From contig CM034240.1 of the NCBI GenBank assembly GCA_019916065.1, positions 42,543,180 to 42,607,179 of the forward strand: a stretch of 64,000 nucleotides of DNA, read 5' to 3'. The translations under genes were made by a program, and so were the position numbers. Position 1 is the stretch's first letter. Every line of letters starts with the position of its first letter. Origin of the DNA: Vitellaria paradoxa. Lineage: Eukaryota; Streptophyta; Magnoliopsida; Ericales; Sapotaceae. Below the pieces are notes generated by a model. The model saw only the letters and a list, made by a program, of their open reading frames with translations, was not told the DNA's origin and searched no databases. This document shows positions 26,328 to 38,300 of this stretch, in pieces.

Positions 26328-29300
26328 TTATGACTCGTTCAAATCGCTCCCACACTTTGGGAAGTGGGTTGAAAGCTGCCTTTTCAACTCTACCAAGCTA
26401 AAATAAAAATAGCACCCAAAAAAAAAATGGTATTCCATTTAAATCGGTAGTTAGGAAATGGAAAAATAGGGAGCAAATTAAGTCCTCTTAACACGAAGAA
26501 GATATCAATACTGACTTACATCTCATATTTTCGTAAAGCTTCGCTGCGTTTTGCTACGTACATGTCACTATCTTTAGGCAAATTGTTCAAAGCAGCGCCT
26601 GCAAAAGTGATTTGAGAGAGGAGACTATACGAGTTATTTCAATAATTGACCAAAATTGAACCTAAAACCAGCAGTAAGCCACTCACCAAATATGGACAAC
26701 AGAACAAAGGCTAAAACTCCCAAAACCTTTTCTTTTTGTGTGTGTGTGTAATTTTTTTTCTTTTTCTTTTTCTTTTTTTTTTTTTTGAAGGGGCCGCTAG
26801 GGCTGGAAGCCTCTAAAACTCCAAAAGATGAGCATTAATTTTACATTACTGTAAACCAATATTAATTATGCAGACGCCACCCAAATGGCAACAGCTAATG
26901 ACCCTTTGAAAACAAATGACAACAAAGTAAAATCCACATGCTAGAACAAACAATAAAATAATATTGACGATAATGATGGTGACAATGGAGGCATTTGGAG
27001 TGACAAAAAGTGAGATAATTTGAAATAATTTGTGAGTTCATAATTTGTGCAATGAGATAAAAAGTTAATAACTTTTAGAGGTTTTCAGAGATTTTTCGAG
27101 TTTTTCACCGTTTTTTAGTATGCCAAACACAACCAATATCTGATCATCATGCTCATCTCTGTCAATTTCGTAATGCACGAGCTAAACAACTCCAAGATAT
27201 GAGCTTCTTTTATGTATTTAGTATTATTGTTGTTAGTGCTCGTATAGAATATTTTATCATATTGGCAATCCGCATGCAAACACTTTCATTGTAATGAATT
27301 TTGGCTAGATTTAGAATGTCACAAGAACGATGAATTGCTTGAATGTCTCAAGTCAAACAACCATCCCTTGCCCGTGAGATGCCCATGTGATCTGATTGAA
27401 TTTGATCTCAATTTTCCAGTACATGTTGCGAGCAGTTAGCCCCTTTGTCCTGCCCGCAAACTGCTAGTGAACATCTACAGTGTGAACAATCCTATATTCT
27501 AGTATGCTCCACAAGCAAACCGCAATAATCCCTGAATCCACCCGTCAAGTCACCCCTGTTTTTCTGAACTACAGTACAAGCTAATTTTTGGCTTCTTCTT
27601 CTCCTATAAATAACTAAAAACTTTCCCCAAACCCTAAGTTCTTAACCTGAACTTATTTCATCATTTTCCCAAGAGCAAAAAAACCTATAAGAGAGATCAA
27701 TTGATTCCGGGTTTTTGAAGTTTTCTCTCCACATCTATTTGGCAACTCAATCTTGTTTTTGAGACCCAGATCTAAGCTGCTATCTGGATTGGGATCTACA
27801 TCAGTGGGAGTTTGATGCACCTCCAAGAAAATTCAGATTTAATGGACTGATGCAATCCCAGAAAATCTGAATTAAACTAGTGCAAAAGATGACTTTTATT
27901 GAACAACAGGCCTAGGAAATCTGGATTTTAGTAGTTAATGGAATGGGGTGAATGGGAAGTAATAAGGATGAAGAAATGAGGGTGTAGGAAGAGTCCACCT
28001 CCTTTGGACAGATCTAAGAAATCAGAATCTGCACCAATTAAAATGAAAAATGGCTACTCGAAGTAAGCCAAGAATAAACTCAAATTAAACTTTCATTTCT
28101 CCCAAATGCTTACAATTATTCCCTATTTATAATAGGCAACCTGCAGCTCTAGAACATTCAAAATATTTAATGTTTTGGACTGCCTTTTATACTTCTTATT
28201 TAATACATTGGACTGACTTTTAGACTCCTTATTTAATGTAAACAAAATCCACAACCTACTAGAAGATTCTGGCAACGAGATCTACCAAAATCTGATTCTA
28301 GATGTTTCATCAATTCTCCCCCGGTTGGAGGAAAGTCTCCAACGAGTTTAAAGCCTGATAACTTTCAAAGAGCTCTGGATCAATGCGCTGTAAAATCTGA
28401 AGCAGTAATTCAAGTGCTTTCTGATATTGGCTTGCCTTTCCATCTTACTAGGAATTTCTTGTAATTCTCGCGCCTTGTTGCGACAACTTGCTCATCCAAA
28501 ATATTTTCAATTACATCTAATTCTTTTGGCATTTTTGGAAGACGATGAGTGATCTTATCTTTACTTGCACATCTATCATCCCCATAGTATGGACTAAGAT
28601 CCTCCACGTTGAATATAGGGTTAAAGTTAAACTCCTCTAGAAGCTCAATTAAATAAGCATTTGTTCCAAGACGCTTAAGTATCTTAAATCGACCAACCTT
28701 CCTTGAATGAAGCTTCTGAAATGACCCTTTTAGAAAATGTTCAAATCGTAGGCAAATTATGACATTATCCCCAACTTGAAATTCTACAATCTCCTGTGTT
28801 CATCTGCAGCGCTTTTAAATTACTCATTAAATAATGCAATCTTCTTACAAACTTTCTCATGAACATTTTAAATATGTTTGGCAAATTCCTCAGCTTCTTG
28901 ACTAGATCTAGCATCAACAGGTGATGACACTAAGTCAATGGGCTGGCGTGGCTTGAAACCTGCAGCAATCTCAAACAGAGAGCGACCTGCAGATCAATTG
29001 ATTGAGGAGTAAGAGTTATAAGCAAATTTTGCAATTGGAAGAATAAGATCCCATAATTGTACATTTTTTTTCCCACAAGACAACGTAAAAGATTGCCCAA
29101 ACTTCTTTTAGTCACCTCAGTTTGCCCATCGGTTTGTGGGTGATGGGTACTAAAAAACTTTAGTTAGGTACCCATGAGTTTCCATAGATTTTCCAAAAAT
29201 AAATTACAAATTTAACATCCCGATCAAAGACTATTGTCTTTGGTAGACCATGTAGTCTCACCACTTCATGAAAGAATTTTAGCGCAACTTTTGATGCATC

Positions 29301-32300
29301 TAATGTCTTCTGACAAGAAAGCAAATGAGCCATTTTGGAAAACCAATCTACCACCACAAAGATTGAATCAAATCCTCGTGGTGTCTTTGGGAGACCCAAA
29401 ACAAAATCCATAGATAAGTCTTCCCAAGGCAATTGAGGCATTGGAAGGGGTGTGTACAACCCCGTGTTTTGCTTGTAACCCTTAGAAACTTGGCAAATGC
29501 GACATTGTCAAATAATCTTTTCCACATCACACCTTAGTCAAGGCCAATAAAATCGATCTTCCACTAGGGTAGTTATCTTGTCCCTCCCAAAATGTCCAGC
29601 AAGACCTCTTGAATGTAACTCTCATGTAACAAAATCACGAACGGAGGTGTTAAGCAAACACAATCAATTACCATAGAAAGGTAACCATCTTTCAGGCTGA
29701 AATAAGGATGCTTCATAACATGTTTTGCTTGCAAATCTCTGTAGATTGCCCCGAAATATGGATCACTGGATACTCCTTTCTTATTTCTTCAAAACCAGCC
29801 ACATTGATGGACAAAACAGCCAACAAAGTAGCTTTTCTACTAAGAGCATATGCTGCCTTATTCTCATACCCCGAATAGTGTTTTATGACATAAAAAAATT
29901 GCTGCAGATACGTGCTCCACTTTGCATGCCTAGCATTAAGATGCTTCTGGGAATTTAGATACTTCAATGCCTCATGATCTGAGTAAATATTGAATTCTTT
30001 ATAGGACTAAAAGTGCTTCCAATGCTTGATAACTTATACCACAACATAGAACTCAAGGTCATAGGCAGAATACTTCTTCTTTGCCTCATTTAACTTCTCA
30101 CTGTAATAGGCAATAGGGTGTCCTTGTTGACTAAAGACTGCACCAATGCCTATATGTGAAACATCACAAGCTAATTAAAATATCTTATCAACATTAGGGT
30201 GACTTCAACACGAGTACTGCCGTCATCCTTGTTTTATTTCCTAAAAAGCTTTATCAGTTCTCTTCGTCCAAAAGAAATTTCCTTACTTGAGACACTTAAT
30301 AATTGGTGCCATAATAAAACTAAAGTTGCAAATGAATCACCGATAAAATATAATCAAACCATGGAAGCTTCTGACTGCACTTATGAAATTGGGAGTCGAC
30401 CACTCAAGAATAGCCTTGATCTATTCTGGATCAGTTGCAACACCTGTAGAGGAGATAACAAACCCCAAGAAATTCACTTGATCAGCTAAAAATTGACACT
30501 TCTTAAAATTGAGGTAAAGCTTTTCCGCTTGTAGAGTTGTCAAGACCTACCTCAAATGGTCTAAATGCGCTTCCTTACTACTGTTGTAAATCAGTATATC
30601 ATCAAAACATACAACAACAAACCTTCCAATATATGGTCATAGGATATGAGTCATTACCCTCGTGAAAGTGCTTGGAGTATTGATAAGCCCAAATGGCATC
30701 ACCAACTATTCATAGAGCCATATTTTGTCTTGAATGCAATTTTCCATTCATCTTCAGGACGAATTCTAATTTGATAATATCCACTTCAAAGATCGATCTT
30801 AGAAAATACTGTTACTCCAATCATTAAGTCAAGCATATCATCAAGCCTCGGTATGGGAAACCAGTAGTTGACTGTTATTTTATTGATTGCTTGGCTATCA
30901 ATACATATCCTCCAGCTTCGATCTTTCTTTGGTGTCAACAATGCTCGAACAACGCATAGACTAAGACTTTCCTTAATAAAGCCTTTAGACAGAAGATCTT
31001 CTACTCAACTCCTTAATTCTTTATGCTCTGTTGTACTCATCCGATAGGCTGCCAAGTTTGGGAGTGATGCTTCAGGTACAAGATTGATGGCATGTTGGAT
31101 ATCCCGCATTGGTGGCAGCCCCTTTGGCAACTCTTCACCAAATAAATCTTGAAATTCTAATAATAGTTCCTGCATTTCAGTTGCTAGTTTATTTTGTTAG
31201 TTGTCTTCTTGCTTCTCATGAACAACCAAAGCATAAACAACACCCACTCTTTCTAATTCTCTTGCAATTCATTGACAAAGTGTGAACAACTTTTTCCTTC
31301 GCTGGTTGCTTAGCTTGGACCTTCTCATCTCTTATTGGTAATAACCTTATCTTTCTTCCCCTGTACAAAAATATGTAGGTGTTAGTCTTTCCGTCATGCA
31401 AAAAAGCTTTTCTATCATATTGCCAAGGTTATCCCAACAAAATGTGAGCAACTTTCATTGGAATAACATCACACCAAATGGTGTCTTAACAATCTCCAAT
31501 CGAAAGGTCATAAGACATTGCTTGTTGACTAGAATGAATGTGTCATTAATCCAAGCAACCTTGTATGGTGTTGGATGCTCTCGGGATTTGAGCTTGAGTT
31601 TATCAACAAGTGCTTGTGAAACAACATTTGCACAGCTTCCTCCATCAATGATGAGTTTTACAACCTGATCTCCACAGCTCACATTTGTGTGAAAAATATT
31701 TGTACGAAGCCAATCATTTGTGGTTGCTTCCTTTGATGTTGTCAAAAGACGCCGCATCGCCATCGTCACCTATCTTACTCCTTTAACATCATCTACGTCA
31801 TCTTCTTATGCTTCAATCTCTGGTTCTTCATCCTCTTATTGATTCCCCATTGCATCCTCCTCTTCCCAAAGATTCAGATTCTTTGTAGGACACATTGATG
31901 CAAAATGTCCCTTTCCACCGCACTTAAAACATTCGGTTTCTTTACCTTGTTTGTTGGAATTTCCTACGACATATCTTCCTTTAGAGTGTGTAGTTTCGGA
32001 CGTATTTTTCTGAGTAATCACATTGCTAGTTGCTGAATAAACTGTAGGATTTGGTCTCTTGCCAACAAAAGTTCCTGCTTGAGATCCCACACGCTTGACC
32101 TGTGGTAGTTGGAGTTGCTGTTCCATCTTTAAAACCATTTGGCAAACTTCATCGATGCTAAAAAAATGCACGATTGTCATTTCTCGTTTGATTTCAACAT
32201 GCAGCCCTGTTTTATAGCGTGACAAAAGCTAACAATCATCCTCATTAAGCTGACACCGAACTGTTAGATTGTTGAATTTCTCCGTGTATTCTTCAACTGT

Positions 32301-35300
32301 CTTCGCACCTTGCTTTAATTGCAATAACTCTTCATGGATTGAATTTTCATAATCAAGAGAAAGATACCTTTCTTGTAACTTTATTTTCATTTCCTTCCAA
32401 TGAAGAATAGGAGGTAGACTAAGTCTACTCATGCGATTTTTAATACCACGCCACCACATACGCACTTGCCCTTCAACTTCATTTTTGCAAACCGGACTTT
32501 ACGATCTTCAGACATTCCATACCATTTAAAATAATCTTCCATAACCACAATCCAATCATTGAAGAAGTGAGGATCAAGTTTTCCAAACAAGTCTGGAACA
32601 TCCACCTTCACCTTCTTAGTAACGTCACTGTAATCATCATTTGGTCTAATACGCTGCCTGTAAGCATCCAAAATAAGAGCTCGATTGTGTTGATGATTTT
32701 TATAAAATGGGACATGTCTAGGTGCAGCTCTTATAGGCGCAGCAACATTATTTTAAGCACCTTGATCTTCATTTAGAACTTCCTGATGATCAGCATCGCC
32801 TCCCTTTTCTCTTGCAGCTTGATTGAGTGACATTGCTTCTCTCCCTGCTTCTAAATCATCAACTCTACTGGAAAAGAGTCAGCAACTCTTTAGAAAAATA
32901 CTCCAACACCTCATCTCTTTGGCAATCAGTAAATCTTTCTCAGAAATCCTTTCCACTTCGAGCTGCCATTGGAATTATAAGTGGACAAACAGCCTACAGC
33001 TCTGATACCAAACTGATGCAGCTCCAAGAAAATTTAGATTTAATGGACTTATACAATCCCAGAAAATCTGAATAAAACTAGTGCAAAAGATGACTTTTAT
33101 TTGAACAAGAAGCCCAGGGAAATCTGGATTTTAGTAGTTAATGGAATGGGGTGAATGGGAAGTAATAAGGAAGAAGAAATGAGGGTGCAAGAAGAGTCCA
33201 CCTCCTTTGGACAGATCTGTGAAATCAGAGTCTGTACCAATTAAGATGAAAAATGGCTGCTGAAAGTAAACCAAGAATAAACTCATATTAAACTTTCATT
33301 TCTCCCAAATGCTTACAAGTATTCCCTATTTATAATAGGCAACCTGCAGCTCTAGGACATTCAAAATATTTAATGTTTTGGACGGCCTTTTTAGACTTGT
33401 TATTTAATACACTGGACTAACTTCTGGACTCTTTATTTAATGCAAACAAAATCCACAACCTTCCAGAAGATTCTGGCAATAAAATATACCAGAATCTGAT
33501 TCTAGATGTTTCATCAGAGTTAGGTTAACTTCACAGAGAAGATAAATTGCGCGTATCTAGCAACCAAAGATAGGGAGATCTCTGACACAAGTAGATTAAG
33601 CGGAGTTTTGATTGGGTAAACTTGTAATCTCTTTGTTGAGATCCTTGTAACCCTGATTCATAGTGAAGTTGGTTGTCTAATCTGCGTCAAGGGACCAAGG
33701 TTTTTCTTCTTGTTGAAATGAGTTAGTTAACCATATTTTGTCTTGTGTGGATTGTTTACTGTGTTTTACATCAAATCAGCAGATCTGTGCATCTACTCTA
33801 AGATCAGGAACGGTATATCTGTTTGAAAACATTACATATTGGATAGTTGCAACGATTAAGCAATTTCAATTGTAATTAGTATTAATTTATTATCCCTGTG
33901 ATTATTTTTGCTTGAGAAACGGAGTAGAGAGCAAGACAGAACTTAAAGAGCAGACAAAGAAAGAACACCTCTAACCTTCTACAGCTAACATAGATTGAGA
34001 CAGAAAAGCAAATTTGAGCCTTCAATAGAAGAAATTAAATTAATCCAAAAATGAGTTCCCTGCCTTCTATGTACCTATTTAGATGAATCTATCCTTTACT
34101 ATTGCAAGCATCTATTTTAATTTCAAACGATGGAAGTTCAAAATTCAAAAGCAATTGGGTAATGGCACCATTCTAGAGTAAATTATTTTATGTCTACAAA
34201 TGCCTGAACTTGACTATCCAAGCAAGTTCTTTCATAAGCAGTGACTCTAACTCCTCTCTCCTTTCAAAGAACGTCCTAGAATCATACTATCGTAATTAAT
34301 TTAGCATTTGATAAGGCGATTTTATGATGCTTGAGACTAGAAAGTGTTTGGATTTCATCATAGCCACTGGTTTCACTTGAGCATAAATTATCCCATATGC
34401 AGAGATGAATACACATTGGGATGCATATCCAAGCATATGCATATGCATATGCATATCTATATCCATAATAAACAGACAAATACATATAAATATATTAGTA
34501 ACTATATAACTATATAAACACATCCACATGCATACATTAGCATATAAATACTGGTAATCAGACAATTACTGGTGATCCAGAGACCCTAGTCCAACAACTA
34601 AGCTTGAAAACAAAACAAAATTTGTCACCATTCCATTGGGCGTGATGCATGCAAAAAGGCAAATGCAATAACACTGTAAATAAGCCATACATGGAAGTGC
34701 AACTGGTAGTTTTGTGCCCCCAGTTTTGTGAAGCTGTGTGGAATTTGCTTTATTGGTAGGCTGCAACCCCTGTTCAAGAAAGCATAAGCACTGGTAATAA
34801 GTATAAAAGCAATAAGCATACATGCAACATGCAAGTATAATATCGAGCACCAGTAGTTAATCATTGTAATCAGTCTCAAAGGCTGCACCAAAAGCACACA
34901 AGGCTTTGGAAATTTAATAATACAGCCTGCTCTTGAATAAAGTATAACAAATTAGAGTAGTAAAGCATTTTATCAAAGCCTCGGTGTGCTAGATTAGCTA
35001 TCAATATTCTCATCATCAGATTCTTTATTTATTTGATAAGAAAGTAGAGTTCTATTCAAGGCCATTAAGGGGACACAACCCTTAAAACTCAACTCAATCC
35101 AACTTAACAACCATCCAAACAATTGGAGTCGCCTACGTGATTTTTTTCCCTCCATTCATTTCTGTCAAAAGTTATGTTTTTTGTGAGATTATTGAAAATT
35201 AGCTCTTACTTCATAATTTCAATCCATATAATTTTAAGTTTGCTGTTTGGTTTTTTATACTTTCTAATTGCATCCAATCACTCTTACTTATTGGTGCATC

Positions 35301-38300
35301 TCCACATTGGACGTGACCAAACATCTTCAATGACTTTTTGTCGACTTCCTATTATATCGTTACCACATTAACTTTCTTTCAGATATATTCATATCTTATC
35401 CTATGTTTTCTTGCATTACCACATATTCATTTCAATATCTTTATTTCCATCATACTTGTCTTATGAGAGCATTACTTCTTAATGGACCAACACCCTATAC
35501 CATAAGGAATAGTTGGCTTTACAACTGTGTTATAAAGTTTTCCTTTCAACTTGATAGGTATTCGACGGATTTATTAAACCCGATTTACTTTTCCATTTTA
35601 ACCATTCAGTTCGAATCTTATGGCTAACATGCTCTTGAATCCATCATCTCCATGGATAATTCATCCAATATATCAAAAATTGTCACTTTTTGGCACTCCT
35701 GAATCCTCAACTTTCACTATGGTTCCATTCATAGTTAAAATTTTACTGAAATCACAAATGTATATATTCTGTTTTATTTCTAATTATACTTAAACTTCTA
35801 GGTTCTAAAGTATACCTCCAAAATTTTAATTTATGATTACCCCCAGACCTAATTGCATCTATTAATATAATATCATTTACAAATAACATACACCAAGGAA
35901 TGTCGTCTTGAATATAGTTGGTAAGCTTGTCCATTAAGAAAGTGAAAAGATAAAGGCTTAGAAGCAAACCCTTGGGGCAAACCAATTATAATTGGAAAAT
36001 TATTCATATCACCACCACAAGTTCTTTTACTAGCTATTCCATCATACATGTCCTTAATCACTTTAATATATTTCATAACTACTCGACTTCACCCCCCCCC
36101 CCTTTTTTTCCAACTTCCATCGTAAAATTGTCAACCAAGTTATCACATTATCCTCTAGGCATTTACAAGCTTCAATTAGACTACCATCTAGACTTGCAAT
36201 ATTTCCTATCTCCATCTTTTCATAGCCTGCTTTACTTCTACAAACCTAATTCTAGATATAAATTTAAATTTCTATCCTCAATTGGGTAACCAAGGTTTCC
36301 CAAATTCTTCTCATGGCAACGACTAAATATCTTATCAAAATAACTTTACATCTCCTTAACATACTCTTCTTCTACCCAAAAACATGAAAGGGTAATTATT
36401 TTGGTGGAAATATGTAAATTTATATCCGTGTTCTGCCTTCCTATCACAAGATTCATTAGAAAGTTAATTGTTTATAATTTGAGACACTAAACCCAACAAT
36501 CCAGTATATGAACATCTATGGTTCCCACTTTCCACTTTATTACAGTTGCATATACAAAGTCCTGATAAGTTTATAAAAGAATCCACCAAATAAACCCTTA
36601 TGATCATGTTCAATGTCACACGTATAGCAATTATGAGAGTGTCTCAAAGACCCCAACTCTGAGTTGGACCAAAAATGCATGGTTTCTAAAATTTGAATTA
36701 CGGGATTTATTTATATTAAAACTACTGATTGCTCTTTTCGTATGCAGAATGAAGCATCCAGGTCTATGCTAATTTGATGAAGTTTATTTGGTTGGTCCTT
36801 TGCATATCATTATGGATGCAAACTAAATAACTAACCTAGCAATAATTCAACTTCATTGGTACCATGAATTTTTAAAAATAATTATATGGAAAGCTCCATC
36901 ATAACTACCATTGACTCTTACATCATTAAATGAAATCAGTTCTTCCCTTGTTTGCTTGATTATCTCAATATGCTAAGAAAGTACTAGTTGGGCACATGCC
37001 AGGCACCAACACTAGCTATACATTCCCAAGTGCTTGTCAAACACTTGTCCAAAAACTTCTTTTTTTTTTTTTTAATGTTTTTTTAGAATTACACAACACT
37101 TAGGAAAAACTTGTATCATTGCTTAGACAATGTCCGCATTGTTAGTCCTTACATCATATTTGTACCCAAAAGAAATAACATTGTAAGAGGACTAAGGCTT
37201 AGAAATAATATGTAAACTATCACTCTTGGTGCTTGGATTATTGTAGGAAGACAACAACTCGGGGGATACCCACATCAAAATTTTCTTTAAAAAACAAATT
37301 AATTATAAAGGGGCCAGAGGCCAATTACCATGTTGAAAATTTTTGGATAAGCAAGGACAAAAACTATCAATTTTAAACCTTGAATAAGACAGAAGCAAAA
37401 ACTAGTAAAATTTACTAATCATGACCAACACAAAGAATGTCATTGAATTGGTTAAATACTAGAAATTTAGAATTAATACGACCCCTCACCCATGAAGCTC
37501 GACATATACATGCAAAGTCAAACACATTGCTTTTCTGTGCAAAATCATGAGAGCATGAGCATGCAATAACACATCCTCACAGCTAGCAGAGTATGCAACT
37601 GAAATGAGAATTGATCCATACCTTCTTCTTTTCTTTTCTTTTCAGTATTTTGACGTGGCATTTCTTGATGTAGTGCATCAAATGATAACGGGAATGCCTC
37701 GAGTACAGATGCTCTCTCACCTCTGGATTCTCGGAAAGCCAATCTAAAATATCTTTTGATTTCACAACTTCATCTGTATCCAATGATTCCAACCAAGAAT
37801 AAATGGGCATCCATTGGTCAGTGCGTTGAAATCGAGCGTGATGAGGGTCAACTTGATTAGCATCTTTGTCCTGCCACACAAAAAAAAAAAAAAAATGACT
37901 CCTTCAATATTACAATATTTTTTGTGAAACAAATATCTAGGTAACATCCATGTGGATATGCAAGCGCACCAAAAAAAAAAATTACATCAATACAGCAAAC
38001 TCCAGCATCCTTCCCACCCCCTTTGCTAGGGGTGACAATCGTGTCATGTTATGCTCACGACATCTTGAGATTTAAGTATTTGACTATTTTTTCAGCCAAC
38101 CCAAATGCGACACGGTTAATTAATCGTGTCATGATATCTAACACGATTCATTTATTAAATGGGTAGCACAACAAGTATAACCCCTTCAATATATAGGTCA
38201 CATAACATGTTAACCCAAAAAATAGAGGGACTCATGCAACACGTTTGACATGGCAACATGAAAAATACATGATAACTTTTAACTCTTTGTATTTAATCAT

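Larger units (their letters stand above)
27813..33516 (-). mobile_element. Complete but inactive Ty3/gypsy chromovirus-like retrotransposon
   Basis: A 5.7-kb element with 500/503-bp LTRs, GAGTT target duplication, initiator-Met-tRNA primer-binding site and polypurine tract. Minus-strand order is gag, protease, reverse transcriptase, RNase H, integrase and a chromodomain-like tail, the Ty3/gypsy order. Frames are broken by many stops and frameshifts, so it is dead. It lies in the 8.1-kb intron of the 250-residue gene, between its exons 3 and 4, in the same transcriptional direction. LTR promoter and polyadenylation signals could therefore interfere with that gene. Clade assignment beyond chromodomain-bearing gypsy is not attempted. 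Confidence 0.92.
27430..33840 (+). mobile_element. Possible older LTR-like sequence interrupted by the gypsy element
   Basis: Removing the gypsy insertion joins about 27430-27812 to 33517-33830. The joined sequence has a TATA-like CCTATAAATAAC (about 27603) and ends in CAAGGGACCAAGGTTTTTCTTC-like text (33689-33712), reminiscent of the R/U5 part of Copia LTRs. No coding, ends or target duplication could be fixed; a host intron sequence remains possible. Confidence 0.25.

Noticed and set aside
33999..34565. Further exon of the 250-residue gene near 34290-34400 ([18 protein letters not shown] frame)
   Set aside because: Exons at 26598-26520 and 26397-26328 continue the protein in exact phase; this frame is not needed and ends by chance in an intron.
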